A stretch of 64,000 nucleotides of DNA. Source: Streptomyces griseus subsp. griseus. Lineage in GTDB: Bacteria; Actinomycetota; Actinomycetes; Streptomycetales; Streptomycetaceae. The notes under the pieces are model-generated. The model saw nothing but the letters and a program-made list of their open reading frames with translations. It ran no database searches and had not been told where the DNA came from. The stretch spans positions 3,286,001-3,350,000 of the forward strand of contig NZ_CP032543.1 of NCBI RefSeq assembly GCF_003610995.1, in the 5' to 3' direction. A program made the translations under genes and the position numbers. Shown piece by piece: positions 1 through 14,400 of this stretch; positions within the stretch are counted from its first letter, which is position 1, and every line of letters starts with the position of its first letter.

Positions 1-3000
1 GTTCGGGCTGATGCCGAAGAGGTCCGCGTCGAAGTCGCCCGCGTCGTGCAGGAAGCCGCCTTCCTTGGTGTACGTCTTACTCGGTGTGCCGGGCTCCGGG
101 TCGTACACCCCTGCCACGTCCCAGCCACGGTCGAGGGGGAACCCGGCCACGGCGTCGCGTCCTTCGGCGACGAGGTTCCACAGGTCCTCGGGCGAGTTGA
201 CCCCGCCCGGGTAGCGACAGGACATGGCGACGACGGCGATCGGGTCGTCATCGGTGGCACGGGCGGCGGGAGCGGTCGTCGGGGCGGACGCGCGGGGCGT
301 ACTGCTGAGTTCATCGTCGAGCGCACCGTCGATGTAGTCGGCGACGGCCCGCGCGTTCGGATAGTCGAAGACGAGGGTCGCGGGCAGCCGGAGGCCGGTG
401 GTCCCGTTCAGCTGGTTGCGCAGTTCGACCGCGCTGAGTGAGTCGAAGCCGAGTTCCTGGAAGGCGCGGTCGGGTTCGACGGCGTGGGCCGACGTGTGTC
501 CCAGCACGCGTGCGACGTGCGCGCACACCGTGTCCAGCAACGCCGACCGGCGTTCGTCGTCGGTGAGTCCGGTCAGCCGGTGGAGCAGTTCGGAGGCGTC
601 GGCGCGTCCGGCGACGGCACGCGCGGCGGGCCGCCCGCCCTGAGGAGGAGCGAGGTCGCGGAGGAGGGCGGGGAGGGTGCCGGTACGGGCGCGGAGGGCC
701 GCCTTGTCGATGGTCAGCGGGACGACCACCGCACGGCCCGACGCCAGCCCGGCATCGAAGAGGGCCAGTCCCTCGGCGGGGTCCAGGGCAGGCAGGCCCT
801 GCCGTCGCATACGCCGCAGATCCGCCTCACGCAGCCACTGGCCCATGCCCTTCTCACCCGACCACAGGCCGTAGGCGAGGGAGGTGGCGGGCAGCCCCTG
901 CGCCCGGCGATGCACCGCCAAAGCGTCCAGGAACACGTTCGCCGCCGCGTAGTTCGCCTGACCCGCAGCCAGCACCATCCCGCCTGCCGACGAGAACATC
1001 ACGAAGAAACCGAGATCCAGCTCCCGTGTCGCCTCGTGGAGATACCACGCTCCGTCCGCCTTCGGGCCCAGGACCCGATCCAGCCGGGCCGCATCCATGG
1101 AGGCGATCAGGCCGTTGTCACCTACGCCGGCCGCGTGCACCACACCGGCCAACTGACCTGCCAACCCGGCCACCAGAGCCACCACGGCGTTACGGTCGGC
1201 CATGTCGCAGGCCGCTACGGAGACCTCAGCGCCCAACCCGGACAGCTCGGCCACCAACTCTTCCGCTCCCGGGGCTGCCAGGCCACGGCGGCTGGTCAGC
1301 ACCAGACGGCGAACGCCCCGCTCGGTGACCAGATGCCGGGCCACCAACGCACCCAGACCACCGGTACCGCCCGTCACCAGCACCACGCCATCGGCCTTGG
1401 GAACTTCGGCCGGGGATACCTCGGAAGGGCTCACCCGCACCAGCCGAGGCACCACCACCCCGCCGCCACGCAACGCCGCCTCCGGCTCACCCGACGCCAC
1501 CACCCACCCCAGCCCGGACAAACCATCCGAGTCCGTGCCCGGGTCCGCATCCACCAGCACCACACGCCCCGGATACTCCGCCTGAGCCGCACGCACCACA
1601 CCCCACACCGGAGCCTGACCCAGCACCACACCCGAACCAGTACCAGCGTCCACAGCACCCCGGGTCACGATCACCAACCGCGACCCCGCACACCGCTCAT
1701 CCGCAAGCCAGTCACGCACAACGTCCAACACAGCCCCAGCACACGACCGCACAGCATCCGGCACATCACCCGACGCTGTTGGAGCCTCGAACACCACCAC
1801 CCCGGGAACATCCCCAACAGCAGGCACATCCCCCCAACACACCCACGAAGACGGACCACTGCTCGGCCCCGTCAACGGACGCCACACCACCTCCCACAAC
1901 GACTCCCCCACACCCGCACCCAACTGCTCCACCGACACCGGACGGGACACCAAGGCGCCGACGGTGAGGACGGGTTGTCCCGTGCCGTCCGCCACCCGAA
2001 TCGTGACGCTGTCCTGGCCCGAGGGCGCGATCCTGACGCGCAGGGCCGTGGCTCCCGAGGCGTGCAGGGCGACATCGGTCCAGACGAAGGGCAGGACCGT
2101 CGCCTCGTCCGTGTGGGCGCCGTCGTCGATGAGAGCTACGTGCATCGCGGCGTCCAGCAGGGCGGGGTGCAGCCCGAACCGTTCCGCGTCCGCATGCGCG
2201 GACTCCGGCAGCGCGACCTCCGCGTACAGTTCCTCGCCGGACGTCCATGCCGCCGTGAGCCCTTGGAACATGGGGCCGTAGCCGTAGCCTCGGCTCGACA
2301 GCAGCTCGTAGGCGCCGTCGACGCCGATGGCGGTGGCGCTAGGCGGGGGCCATGAGGCCAGTCCGTCCGCCGGAGCGGCCGCGCCCCGTACCAGCGTCCC
2401 TTCCGCATGCCTGGTCCAGGCGTCGTCGTCCGCCTCGTCCCGGGACGAGTACACGGCCACCGAGCGACGCCCGGAGTCGTCCGCCGCGCCGACCACGACC
2501 TGGAGCGACACGCCTCCCTGCTCCGTGAGGACGAGCGGCGCCTGCAACGTCAGCTCTTCGAGAAGGTCGCACCCGACCTGGTCGGCGGCGCGGATCGCCA
2601 GTTCCACGAATGCGGTGCCCGGCAACAGGACGCTGCCCAGGACAGCGTGGTCGGCCACCCAGGGCTGGTTGCCCAGCGTGAGCCTGCCGGTGAGCACGGT
2701 CTCGTCCGTGTCGGCCAGAGTCACCGCAGCGCCGAGCATCGGGTGGTCGGCGGTCTTCACGCCGAGCGACTCCGGGTCCGTACCGGTCTGCTCGGCCACC
2801 ATCCAGTACCGCTCCCGCTGGAAGGCGTAGGTGGGCAGGTCGACCCGCCGGGCGCCAGTGCCGGTGTAGTACGCGGCCCAGTCGACCCGTACGCCACTGA
2901 CATGCAGCCGGGCGAGCGCCGACACCGCCGTCGCAACCTCCGCACGCCCCTTACGCACCAACGGCACCAACACCGCCGCATCCGAGGTCACCGACTGCTG

Positions 3001-5472
3001 CGCCATCCCACTCAACACACCATCAGGGCCGACCTCCACATACGAGAGGACGCCACGCGCTTCAAGGTGGCTGACGCAGTCCGCGAACCGCACCGCCTCA
3101 CGCACATGCCGCACCCAGTACCCAGCCGTCGCCACCTCCGACGACACCTCACCCGAGACACCCGACACCAACGGCAACGACGGTTCCGCGTACGTCAACG
3201 CCTCGGCCACGGCAGCGAACTCCGCCAACATCGGCTCCATCAACGGCGAATGGAACGCGTGCGACACCCGCAGACGCGACGACTTCCGCCCCAGCGCCGT
3301 AAACGCGTCCGCAACCTTCACGACAGCGTCCTCAGCACCCGAAACCACCACCGAACGCGGCCCGTTCACCGCAGCGATACTCACCGAATCCGACAGCAGC
3401 GGTACGACCTCCGCCTCCGTCGCCTCCACCGCCACCATCGCGCCACCCTCAGGCAACGCCTCCATCAACCGACCTCGGGCAACAATGAGTTGGGCCGCGT
3501 CCGTCAGGGAGAGGACGCCTGCCACATACGCCGCAGCGATCTCCCCCACCGAATGCCCGGCCAGGAAGTCCGGCCGCACACCCCACGACTCCGCCAGCCG
3601 GAACAGCGCCACCTCCACCGCGAACAACGCCGGCTGCGCCACCCCCGTACGATTCAACGCCCCCTCATCCACACCCCACACCACATCCCGCAACGAACGA
3701 CCCAAGTGCACGTCCACCGCAGCGAGCACGGCGTCGAACGCCTCCGCGAACACCGGATACGCCTCGTACAGCTCACGGCCCATCCCCAACCGCTGCGCAC
3801 CCTGACCCGTGAACAGGAACGCCGTCTCACCGGCCGAACGGCCCACACCCCGAACCGCGTTCGCCGCCGAATCGCCCCCGGCCAGCGCCCGCAGGCCCTC
3901 CACCAGCTCCGTACGGTCCCCCGCCGTCACCACCGCACGATGCTCCAGCACCGCACGCGACACCACCGACGAGAACCCCACATCCAACAACGACAGTTCC
4001 GCGCCGTCCTTCTCCACCAGCGCCAACAGCCGCTCGGCCTGAGCCGACAGCGCGACATCGCTGCGCCCCGACAGCACCACCGGCACCACCACCGGCGGCA
4101 CCGCGGCCCCCACCGGCACATCAACCTCCGGCGCCTGCTCCACAATCACGTGCGCGTTCGTCCCACTCAGCCCGAACGACGACACACCCACCCGACGCGG
4201 ACGCCCACGCTCAGGCCACGCACGCGCCTCCGTCAGCAGCTCAACCGCACCCGCCTCCCAGTCCACCTCAGGCGTCGGCTCATCCACATGCAGCGTCCTC
4301 GGCATCACACCGTGCCGGATCGCCTCCACGGCCTTGATCACCGCGCCGACACCGGCGGCGGCCTGGGCGTGGCCGAGGTTCGACTTCAGCGATCCCAGCC
4401 ACAGCGGGTCACCCTCCGGGCGCCCCTGCCCGTACGTCGCGAGCAGTGCCTGCGCCTCGATCGGGTCGCCCAGACGGGTCCCCGTACCGTGCGCCTCCAC
4501 CACGTCGACCTGGTCGGCCGATATCTGCGCGTCGGCCAGTGCGGCGCGGATGACGCGCTGCTGTGACGGGCCGTTCGGCGCGGTCAGGCCGTTGCTCGCA
4601 CCGTCCTGGTTGACCGCGCTGCCCCGGACCACCGCGAGGACCGGGTGACCGTTCCGCCGGGCGTCCGAGAGCCGCTCCAGCAGGAGGACGCCTGCGCCCT
4701 CCGCCCAACTGGTGCCGTCGGTCGATCCCGCGAAGGACTTGCAGCGGCCGTCCTTCGCCAGGCCGCCCTGGCGGCTGAACTCGACGAAGACCTCGGGGGT
4801 GGCCATCACGGCGACGCCGCCCGCCAGCGCGAGGGTGCACTCGCCCGACCGCAGCGCCTTCACCGCGAGGTGCAGCGAGACCAGGGACGACGAGCACGCC
4901 GTGTCCACCGTCATCGACGGGCCCTCGAACCCGAACACGTATGAGATACGGCCCGAGGCGATGGAGCCGGTGGCGCTGTTGTGGACGTAGTCGTGGTACA
5001 TCATCCCGGCGAAGACACCGGTCCTGCTGCCCTTGAGCGTGTGCGGGTCGATGCCGGCCCGTTCGAACGCCTCCCAGGACGTCTCCAGCAGCAGGCGCTG
5101 CTGCGGGTCCATCGTGAGGGCCTCGTTCGGGCTGATGCCGAACAGCTCCGCGTCGAAGGTGTCGGCCGTGTGCAGGAACCCGCCGCGGTTGACATAGCTG
5201 GTGCCGGGCCGGGAGCCGTCGGGGTCGTAGACGCCCTCGACGTCCCAGCCGCGGTTCTCCGGGAACTCGGTGGTGGCATCGCCGCCGCTCTCCACGAGCC
5301 GCCACAGATCCTCCGGCGACGTGACGTCCCCCGGGAACCGGCAGCTCATGGAGACGATGGCGATCGGCTCGCGCGAGGCGGACGCCAGTTTGCGGTTCTG
5401 CGCCCGCAGCCGGTCGTTGTCCTTGAGCGAAGCGCGCAGGGCGGTGATCAGTTTTTCGTCGGAGTTGCTCAT
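1..5472 (-). CDS. PKS-F: type I PKS, KS-AT-DH-KR-ACP module plus start of next KS (partial at left edge)
   Basis: Modular polyketide synthase, 1824 codons visible, continuing past base 1. An N-terminal docking coiled coil (about 30 residues, [16 protein letters not shown]...) is followed by KS (about 5365-4110, active site DTACSSS), AT (about 3810-2820; GHSVGE and HAFH, so malonyl-CoA), DH (HxxxGxxxxP about 2665; [10 protein letters not shown]), KR (about 1390-860), ACP (GFDSL about 450) and the first 80 or so residues of another KS. The KR keeps the catalytic Tyr and Asn but has GDN where B-type KRs have LDD, and lacks the A-type Trp. Predicted output is a malonate-derived alkene. ATG at 5472 follows GAGAGG at 4 bp, and the gap to the stop of PKS-E is only 8 bp, so translation is probably coupled. 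The KR block (862-1944) is nearly identical to that of PKS-B, and the AT block matches PKS-E module 2. Confidence 0.96.
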   Translation of the reverse strand, partial: MSNSDEKLITALRASLKDNDRLRAQNRKLASASREPIAIVSMSCRFPGDVTSPEDLWRLVESGGDATTEFPENRGWDVEGVYDPDGSRPGTSYVNRGGFLHTADTFDAELFGISPNEALTMDPQQRLLLETSWEAFERAGIDPHTLKGSRTGVFAGMMYHDYVHNSATGSIASGRISYVFGFEGPSMTVDTACSSSLVSLHLAVKALRSGECTLALAGGVAVMATPEVFVEFSRQGGLAKDGRCKSFAGSTDGTSWAEGAGVLLLERLSDARRNGHPVLAVVRGSAVNQDGASNGLTAPNGPSQQRVIRAALADAQISADQVDVVEAHGTGTRLGDPIEAQALLATYGQGRPEGDPLWLGSLKSNLGHAQAAAGVGAVIKAVEAIRHGVMPRTLHVDEPTPEVDWEAGAVELLTEARAWPERGRPRRVGVSSFGLSGTNAHVIVEQAPEVDVPVGAAVPPVVVPVVLSGRSDVALSAQAERLLALVEKDGAELSLLDVGFSSVVSRAVLEHRAVVTAGDRTELVEGLRALAGGDSAANAVRGVGRSAGETAFLFTGQGAQRLGMGRELYEAYPVFAEAFDAVLAAVDVHLGRSLRDVVWGVDEGALNRTGVAQPALFAVEVALFRLAESWGVRPDFLAGHSVGEIAAAYVAGVLSLTDAAQLIVARGRLMEALPEGGAMVAVEATEAEVVPLLSDSVSIAAVNGPRSVVVSGAEDAVVKVADAFTALGRKSSRLRVSHAFHSPLMEPMLAEFAAVAEALTYAEPSLPLVSGVSGEVSSEVATAGYWVRHVREAVRFADCVSHLEARGVLSYVEVGPDGVLSGMAQQSVTSDAAVLVPLVRKGRAEVATAVSALARLHVSGVRVDWAAYYTGTGARRVDLPTYAFQRERYWMVAEQTGTDPESLGVKTADHPMLGAAVTLADTDETVLTGRLTLGNQPWVADHAVLGSVLLPGTAFVELAIRAADQVGCDLLEELTLQAPLVLTEQGGVSLQVVVGAADDSGRRSVAVYSSRDEADDDAWTRHAEGTLVRGAAAPADGLASWPPPSATAIGVDGAYELLSSRGYGYGPMFQGLTAAWTSGEELYAEVALPESAHADAERFGLHPALLDAAMHVALIDDGAHTDEATVLPFVWTDVALHASGATALRVRIAPSGQDSVTIRVADGTGQPVLTVGALVSRPVSVEQLGAGVGESLWEVVWRPLTGPSSGPSSWVCWGDVPAVGDVPGVVVFEAPTASGDVPDAVRSCAGAVLDVVRDWLADERCAGSRLVIVTRGAVDAGTGSGVVLGQAPVWGVVRAAQAEYPGRVVLVDADPGTDSDGLSGLGWVVASGEPEAALRGGGVVVPRLVRVSPSEVSPAEVPKADGVVLVTGGTGGLGALVARHLVTERGVRRLVLTSRRGLAAPGAEELVAELSGLGAEVSVAACDMADRNAVVALVAGLAGQLAGVVHAAGVGDNGLIASMDAARLDRVLGPKADGAWYLHEATRELDLGFFVMFSSAGGMVLAAGQANYAAANVFLDALAVHRRAQGLPATSLAYGLWSGEKGMGQWLREADLRRMRRQGLPALDPAEGLALFDAGLASGRAVVVPLTIDKAALRARTGTLPALLRDLAPPQGGRPAARAVAGRADASELLHRLTGLTDDERRSALLDTVCAHVARVLGHTSAHAVEPDRAFQELGFDSLSAVELRNQLNGTTGLRLPATLVFDYPNARAVADYIDGALDDELSSTPRASAPTTAPAARATDDDPIAVVAMSCRYPGGVNSPEDLWNLVAEGRDAVAGFPLDRGWDVAGVYDPEPGTPSKTYTKEGGFLHDAGDFDADLFGISPN
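862..1944. repeat. KR/KR-linker block shared with PKS-B (copy in PKS-F)
   Basis: Nearly identical to 40791-41882, with a few substitutions and small in-frame indels around the Asp-rich linker (1520-1560 against 41455-41490). It encodes the structural and catalytic KR including the GDN variant, so the two modules should share KR stereochemistry. Confidence 0.88.
2824..4330. repeat. Malonyl-AT block repeated in five modules
   Basis: This AT with its flanking KS-AT and post-AT linkers recurs with very high identity at about 8264-9775 (PKS-E module 2), 29983-31690 (PKS-C module 1), 42800-44455 (PKS-B) and, in part, 53815-54640 (PKS-A module 2). The copies are patchworks: the KS end pairs PKS-F with PKS-E and PKS-C with PKS-B, while smaller AT patches pair differently. 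Boundaries are by eye and approximate. Confidence 0.8.
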
Positions 5473-5480
5473 CGGGCCTC

Positions 5481-8400
5481 TCACATTCCCTGCGTTGCGT
5501 CGTCCAGGCCGGAACCTTCGAGCGCCAGGCTGATCAGGCTCTCCGGGTCCATCTCGTCGATCGAGGGGTCGTCATCGGGTTTCTGCGGCTCCGGCTGTTC
5601 CTCACGGGCGTCCGCGAGCTCGAAGAGCACGTCCATGAGCCCCGCGTCCTTGAGGCGGCTCAGGGGGATGCCCTGGAGGATCCGGCGGATCCTCTCCTCG
5701 CCCTCGGCTCCCCCGGTGGCGTCCGCGGCAGGGCGCAGCTCTCCGGCGAGGAACTCCGCCAGCATGCTGGAGTTCGGGTAGTCGAAGATCAGCGTGGCCG
5801 GGGGACGCAGCCCGGTGGCCTCGGCGAGGCCGTTGCGGAACTCGACGGCGGCCAGCGAGTCGAAGCCGAGGTCCTTGAACGCGCGGTCGGGCTCGACGGA
5901 CGCTGGGCCCGCGTAGCCGAGGATGGCGGCGGCGTGCGCCCGTACGAGGTCGAGCACCTGCTTCCCGCGGGCCTCGTCCGGCAGAGCGGCCAGCCGGTCG
6001 CGGAACGACGCGGCGCCGGAGGCGGCGTCGGCAGACCGGCGGGTACGGGACCTGCCCCGCGCCAGCCCCTGGAGCAGCGGGGGCAGCTCCGCCGCGCTCG
6101 GAGCGCCGGCCCCGGCGAGGTCGAGTCGCATCGCGACGAGCGCGGCCGCCTCGATGGTCTGCGCGGTGTCGAAGAGGTACGTGCCTTCCGCGACGGACAG
6201 GGCATCGATACCGGTGCGGTTCATCCGGCGTACGTGGGTCGGGTCCAGCTCGTCCGCCATTCCCCCGTCGGCCCAGGGGCCCCAGGCGAGCGACCGTGAG
6301 GGCAGCCCCTCGGCACGGCGTCTCATGGCGAGGGCGTCCAGGAAGGCGTTGGCCGCCGCGTAGTTGGCCTGACCCGGGTTGCCGAATACACCGGCGGCCG
6401 ACGAGAAGAGGATGAAGTCGGTGAGGTCCAGGTCGCGGGTCAGTTCATGCAGGTTAAGAGCCGCATCCACCTTCGGCCGGAACACCTTCTCCACCCGCTC
6501 CGGCGTCAAGGACTCCACCACACCGTCATCCAGCACACCCGCCAGATGCACCACACCCACCAAGGGACGATCCACCGGAACCGCCCCCACCACCTCCGCC
6601 AGCGCAGCCCGGTCCGCCGCATCACACGCCGCGACCACCACCTCCGCACCCAACGCCGACAGCTCCGCCACCAACTCCCGAGCCCCCAGCGCCTCCACAC
6701 CCCGACGACTCGTCAACACCAGCCGACGCACACCCCGTTCAGCCACCAGATGACGGGCGAACACAGCACCCAAAGTGCCCGTACCACCGACCAGCAACAC
6801 CGTCCCCGCCGGATCGAACCCGGCCCCGCCGGCGGCCTGCTCACCGGTCTGTTCACCGGCCGTAGCCCGTACCAGACGCGGCACCCACACCCGCCCCCAC
6901 GCACCGCCACCTGCGACTCACCCACCGCAACCGCACCAACCACATCAGCCGACTCACCATCGACCAACACCACACGCCCCGGATGCTCCGACTGCACCGA
7001 CCGCACCAAACCCCAGACAGCCGCACCCACCACATCCACACCACCGGACTCACCCGGCACCAACACCGCACCCCGCGTCCGCACCACCAGACGCACCCCA
7101 GCAAACTCCTCACCACCCCCCAACCACGCCTGCACCACACCCAGCACACCCGACACCACACCCCGCACCACACCCGCATCCAGACCCGCACCCGGATCCC
7201 TCACACAATCCAGAACCACCACACCACCAGCCGGCACCTCACCAACCACCAGCCCATCCCGCCACGCCACCAACCCAGCCGAAACCACAGCCCCGCTCAG
7301 AGCCGCAACCGACTCCACCGGCGACCACTCCACCGCGAACAACGCACCCAACGCACCCGACTCCGCCGCAGCCCGCCCGACATCCGCCAACGGCCGCAAC
7401 ACCAACGACTCAACCCACGCAACCGGCACACCCACCGCATCCGCCAACACCACCGACACCACACCATCGCCACGCGCCGACACCCGCACACGAACACTCG
7501 ACGCACCCGACGCCACCACCGACACACCCGACCAAGCGAACGGCAACACCGCCCCCTCACCGACCACACCGCTCAACGCCACCCCATGCAACGCCGCATC
7601 GAACAACGCCGGATGCAGGGCGAACGCGCCGGGCTCCGTCCCCTCGGGCAGGCCGACCTCCGCGTACACATCGCCGTCGGATCGCCAGGCCGCGCGCAGC
7701 CCTCGGAACGCCGGGCCGTACTCCAGTCCCGCATCCGCCATGCCGTCGTAGAACCCCGCGAGGTCCAGCTCCTCCGCTCCGGCGGGCGGCCAGGCGCCCT
7801 CACCCAGGGACGCCCGGCCGGTGTCCGGCACCGCGTCCACGAGCACACCGGTGGCGTGCCGGGTCCACGGCTGGTCGCCGTCCTCACCGCGTGCGTGGAC
7901 GGTGAGGGTGCGGGTGCCGCTTCCATCGGATTCGCCGACCACCACCTGGAGGGCGACGCCCCCGCTGTCGGGCAGCACCAAGGGTGCTTCCAGGGTGAGT
8001 TCCTCGATCGCCGTGGCGCCGACCTCTTCGGCGGCGCGCAGGGCGAGTTCCACAAAGCCTGTGCCGGGGAAGAGGACCGCGTCACCGACCTTGTGGTCCG
8101 CGAGCCATGGCTGCGTCGTGGGCGCGAGGCGGCCCGTCAGCACCACGCCGTCCGAGTCGGGCGAGCTCACGACCGCGCTCAGCAGCGGGTGGCCGGCGGA
8201 CTCCAGACCGATCGACTCCGGGTCGCTGCCGTCCTGGTCACCGACGATCCAGTAGCGCTGGTGCTGGAAGGCGTAGGTGGGCAGGTCGACCCGCCGGGCG
8301 CCGGTGCCGGTGTAGTACGCCGCCCAGTCGACCCGTACGCCACTGACGTGCAGCCGGGCGAGAGCCGACACCGCCGTCGTAACCTCCGCACGCCCCTTTC

Positions 8401-11400
8401 GCACCAACGGCACCACCACCGCCGCATCCGAGGTCACCGACTGCTGCGCCATCCCACTCAGCACACCATCCGGGCCGATCTCCACGTACGAGGCAACACC
8501 CTGACCCTCCAGGTACGTCACACAGTCCGCGAACCGCACCGCCTCGCGGACGTGCCCTACCCAGTACGCCGCCGTCGCCACGTCCGACGACACCTCACCC
8601 GTGACACCCGACACCAACGGCAACGACGGCTCCGCGTACGTCAACGCCTCCGCCACCGCAGCGAACTCCGCCAACATCGGCTCCATCAAAGGCGAATGGA
8701 ACGCGTGCGACACCCGCAGACGCGACGACTTCCGCCCCAGCGCCGTAAACGCGTCCGCAACCTTCACGACAGCGTCCTCAGCACCCGAAACCACCACGGA
8801 GCGCGGCCCGTTCACCGCAGCGATACTTACCGAGTCCGACAGCAGCGGCATGACCTCGGCTTCCGTCGCCTCCACCGCCACCATCGCTCCACCCTCCGGC
8901 AACGCCTCCATCAACCGGCCCCGTGCAACGATGATTTGGGCCGCATCCGCAAGCGAGAGCACCCCTGCCACGTGCGCGGCAGCGATCTCGCCCACCGAAT
9001 GCCCCGCCAAGAAGTCCGGCCGCACACCCCAGGACTCCGCCAGCCGGAACAGCGCCACCTCCACCGCGAACAACGCCGGCTGCGCCACCCCCGTACGATT
9101 CAACGCATCCTCGTCCGCACCCCAGATGACCTCCCGCAACGAACGACCCAAGTACACGTCCACCTCGGCCACCACCACGTCAAGCGCCTCCGCGAAGACG
9201 GGGAAGGCCTCGTACAACTCACGACCCATCCCCAACCGCTGCGCACCCTGACCCGTGAACAGGAATGCCGTCCGGCCCGACGTCCGCGACGCACCACGCA
9301 CCGCGCCCGCCGACACCGCACCGTCCACCAGCGCCCGCAGGCCCGCCACCAGCTCCGTACGGTCCCCCGCCGTCACCACCGCACGATGCTCCAGCACCGC
9401 ACGCGACACCACCGACGAGAACCCCACATCCACCAGCGAGACGTCCGCGCCGTCCTTCTCCACCAGCGCCAACAACCGCTCGGCCTGTGCCGACAGCCCG
9501 ACATCGCTGCGCGCAGACAACACCACCGGCACCACCACCGGCGGCACCGCAGCCTCCACCGGCACATCAACCTCCGGCGCCTGCTCCACAATCACGTGCG
9601 CGTTCGTCCCACTCAGACCGAACGACGACACACCCACCCGACGCGGACGCCCACGCTCCGGCCACGCACGCGCCTCCGTCAGCAGCTCAACCGCACCCGC
9701 CTCCCAGTCCACCTCAGGCGTCGGCTCATCCACATGCAGCGTCCTCGGCATCACACCGTGCCGGATCGCCTCCACCGCCTTGATCACACCGCCCACACCC
9801 GCGGCAGCCTGGGCGTGGCCGAGGTTCGACTTCAGCGATCCCAGCCAGACCGGGTCCCCATCGGGGCGTTGTTGACCGTAGGTCGCGAGCAGTGCCTGCG
9901 CCTCGATCGGGTCGCCCAGACGGGTTCCCGTGCCGTGCGCCTCCACCATGTCGACGTCCGTGCCGGCCAGTCCCGCGTTCGCCAACGCGGCGCGGATGAC
10001 GCGCTGTTGTGAGGGGCCGTTGGGCGCGGTCAGGCCGTTGCTCGCACCGTCCTGGTTGACCGCGCTGCCCCGGACGATCGCGAGGACCGGGTGGCCGTTC
10101 TTCCGGGCGTCCGACAGACGCTCCACCAGCAGGACACCGACGCCCTCGGACCAGGCAGCGCCGTCCGCGGCACCCGCGAACGACTTGCACCGGCCGTCGC
10201 GTGCGAGCCCGCGCTGCCGGCTGAACTCGACGAAGACCTCCGGCTCCGACATGACGGCGACGCCACCGGCCAGCGCCAGCGAGCACTCGCCCGACCGCAG
10301 GGCCTGCGCCGCGAGGTGCAGCGAGACGAGGGAGGACGAGCACGCCGTGTCCACCGTCATCGACGGGCCCTCAAGGCCGAGCACGTACGAGATGCGGCCC
10401 GAGGCGATGCCGCCGGTGCTCGCGTTGTGCGCGTAGTCGTGGTACATCATCCCGGCGAAGACACCGGTCCTGCTCTCCTTGAGGGAGAGCGGGTCGATGC
10501 CGGCCCGTTCGAACGCCTCCCAGGACGTCTCCAGCAGCAGGCGCTGCTGCGGGTCCATGATGAGCGCCTCATTGGGGCTGATGCCGAAGAAGTTCGGGTC
10601 GAATCCTGCGGCGTCGTCCAGGAAGCCGCCCCGGGCGACGTAGCTGGTGTCGGGGCGCGTGCCCTCCGGGTCGTAGATCTTCCGCAGGTCCCAGCCACGG
10701 TCGGCGGGGAAGTCCCCGATGACGTCGGCTCCGTCGGCGACGGCACGCCACAGGGCCTCCGGGGAGTCGATGCCGCCGGGGAAGCGGCAGGCCATGGCCA
10801 CGATGGCGATCGGCTCGTCCGCGCCGTCGGACGGGGGGCGGGCGACCACCGGTGCGGTGGTCGGTTCGTCCGGTCCCGCCACCTCGCCCAAGAGGTAGCG
10901 GGCGAGGCTCACGGGGCTGGGGTAGTCGAAGACGACCGTGGCGGGCAGCCGGAGCCCGGTGGCCTCGGCGAGGCCGTTGCGGAACTCCACGGCCCGCAGC
11001 GAGTCGAAGCCGAGGTCCTTGAAGGCGCGTTCCGGCTCGATGGCCGACGCGGAGCTGAACCCGAGGGTGCCTGCGGCCTGCTCCAGGACGAGGTGGAGCA
11101 GAAACGCTTCCCGCTCGGGCTTCGTGAGGCGCGCCAACCGGTCCTGGAGCGCACCCGCCTCGGCGGCGGCGTTGGCCTTACGGCGGGTGACGACGGGGAC
11201 GAGCGTACGGAACAGCTCGCGTGAGCGGTCCCCCTGGGCTCGCAGCGCGGCCAGGTCGAGTTGGACGGGCAGCACCTGCGGGTACGGGGTGCGGCGGGCG
11301 GCGTCGAAGAGTGCCGTGCCCACCTCGGAGGTGATGGGGAAGACGCCGCCCTGCGACACGATGCGCGTGCGTTCGGCGCCGGTGAGCTTGCCGGTCATGC

Positions 11401-14400
11401 CGCTGGCCTCGTCCCAGAAACCCCAGGCGAGCGACTGGGCGGGGAGACCCTCGGCACGGCGCCTTACGGCGAGGGCGTCCAGGAAGGCGTTGGCCGCCGC
11501 GTAGTTGGCCTGACCCGGGTTGCCGAATACACCGGCGACGGAGGAGAAGAGGATGAAGTCGGTGAGGTGCAGATCGCGGGTCAGTTCATGCAGGTTAAGA
11601 GCCGCATCCACCTTCGGCCGGAACACCTTCTCCACCCGCTCCGGCGTCAAGGACTCCACCACACCGTCATCCAGCACACCCGCCAGATGCACCACACCCA
11701 CCAAGGGACGATCGACCGGAACCGCCCCCACCACCTCCGCCAGCGCAGCCCGGTCCGCCGCATCACACGCCGCGACCACCACCTCCGCACCCAACGCCGA
11801 CAGCTCAGCCACCAACTCCCGAGCCCCCGGCGCCTCCACACCCCGACGACTCGTCAACACCAGCCGACGCACACCCCGTTCAGCCACCAGATGACGGGCG
11901 AACACAGCACCCAAAGTGCCCGTACCACCGACCAGCAACACCGTCCCCGCCGGATCGAAGCGGCCATCACCGGCCTGCGCAACCGCGGCTGCGGAGTCGG
12001 CCCCGCCACCCTGAGCCGACTCGACCGTGCTCGCCGGATCGAACCCGGCCCCGCCGACGGCCTGCTCACCGGCCTGTTCACCGGCCGTAGCCCGTACCAG
12101 ACGCGGCACCCACACCCGCCCCCCACGCACCGCCACCTGCGACTCACCCACCGCAACCGCACCAACCACATCAGCCGACTCACCATCGACCAACACCACA
12201 CGCCCCGGATGCTCCGACTGCACCGACCGCACCAAACCCCAGACAGCCGCACCCACCACATCCACACCACCGGACTCACCCGGCACCAACACCGCACCCC
12301 GCGTCCGCACCACCAGACGCACCCCAGCAAACTCCTCACCACCCCCCAACCACGCCTGCACCACACCCAGCACACCCGACACCACACCCCGCACCACACC
12401 CGCATCCAGACCCGCACCCGGATCCCTCACACAATCCAGAACCACCACACCACCAGCCGGCACCTCACCAACCACCAGCCCATCCCGCCACGCCACCAAC
12501 CCAGCCGAAACCACAGCCCCGCTCAGAGCCGCAACCGACTCCACCGGCGACCACTCCACCGCGAACAACGCACCCAACGCACCCGACTCCGCCGCAGCCC
12601 GCCCGACATCCGCCAACGGCCGCAACACCAACGACTCAACCCACGCAACCGGCACACCCACCGCATCCGCCAACACCACCGACACCACACCATCGCCACG
12701 CGCCGACACCCGCACACGAACACTCGACGCACCCGACGCCACCACCGACACACCCGACCAAGCGAACGGCAACACCGCCCCCTCACCGACCACACCGCTC
12801 AACGCCACCCCATGCAACGCCGCATCGAACAACGCGGGGTGGAGCTGGAAGCCGGTCGCGTCCGTGCCGGGGGGCAGGGTGACGTCGGCGTAGACCTCGT
12901 TGCCCTGGCGCCAGGCGGCGGTGAGGCCGCGGAAGGCGGGGCCGTAGGCGAGGCCGGCCGTGGCGGTGGCGTCGTAGAAGCCGTCCAGGTCCACAGGGAG
13001 CGCACCGGGCGGCGGCCACCGCGTGGCATCGAAGGGGCCGCCCGGCAGGGTGCCGGCCGCCGGGGTGCCGGGGCGCAGGACGCCGGTGGCGTGCCGGGTC
13101 CACGGCTGGTCGGCGTCCTCACCGCGTGCGTGGACGGTGAAGGTACGGGTGCCGCCGTCCTGTGCGGCGCCGACGGTGACGCGGACCACCACGCCGCCCC
13201 GCTCGGGGATGATCAGCGGTGCTTCCAGGGCCAGTTCGTCGATGTGGTGGCAGCCCACCTGGTCACCCGCGCGGACGGCGAGTTCGACGTGGCCGGTGCC
13301 GGGGAAGTAGACCGTGTCGCCGACGCGGTGGTCCCCCAGCCAGGGGTGGGTGGCCAGGGAGAGGCGGCCGGTCAGGGTGAGGGTGTCGGCGTCGGGCGAC
13401 GAGACGACCGCGCCGAGCAGCGGGTGGTCGGCGGGCTCCAGGCCCGCCGCCAGGACGTCGCCGGTGCCGGTGGGGGCGCTCACCCAGTAGCGCTCGCGCT
13501 GGAAGGCGTACGTCGGCAGCTCCACCCGGGGGTGCGGCGCGGCGGCGAGGAAGTGCTGCCAGTCGACGGGCGCGCCGTGCACGTACGCCTCGGCGAGCGA
13601 GGTAACGAAGCGGTCCATGCCGCCCTGGCGGCGACGCAGCGAGCCCACGGCGGCGGCGGTCGCCCCCGCGTCGGCCACCGTCTCGCCGAGGCCGACGACG
13701 AGGCCGGGGTGCGGGCTGGCCTCGATGAACAGGGTGAAGCCGTCGTCGAGAAGGGCGCGGGTGGTCTCCTCGAAGCGCACCGTCTGGCGGAGGTTCCGGT
13801 ACCAGTAGTCGGCGTCGAGTCGCGAGGAGTCCAAGGGTCCGCCGGTGACGGTGGAGTAGAAGGTGATGCCGGATCGGCGGGGGGTGATGGGGCCGAGTTC
13901 GGCGAGAAGGCGGTCGCGGATCTCCTCCACGAACAGGGAGTGCGAGGCGTAGTCCACCGGTATCCGGCGGACCTGGACGCCCTCCGCCTCCAGGTGCGTG
14001 TACAGCTCGTCGAGTGCGGCGACCTCACCGCAGACCACCGTCGACGTGGGGCTGTTGACGACGGCGAGCTGGAGCCTGCCCTCCCAGCGCAGCAGCAGCT
14101 CCGAGGCCTCGGCCGACGGCAGCGCGACGGACATCATGCCGCCGCGTCCCGCCAGGTCGTGACGGATGACGCGGCTGCGGAGGGCGACGACGCGGGCGCC
14201 GTCCTCCAGGGAGAGGGCCCCGGCGACGCACGCGGCCGCGATCTCGCCCTGGGAGTGGCCGACGACAGCCGCGGGCTCCACGCCGAAGGAGCCCCACAGC
14301 GCGGCGAGCGACACCATGACCGCCCAGAGCACGGGCTGGACGACGTCCACCTCGTCCAGCGAGGGCGCGCCGGGTGCCTGGTGCAGGACGTCCAGGAGAT

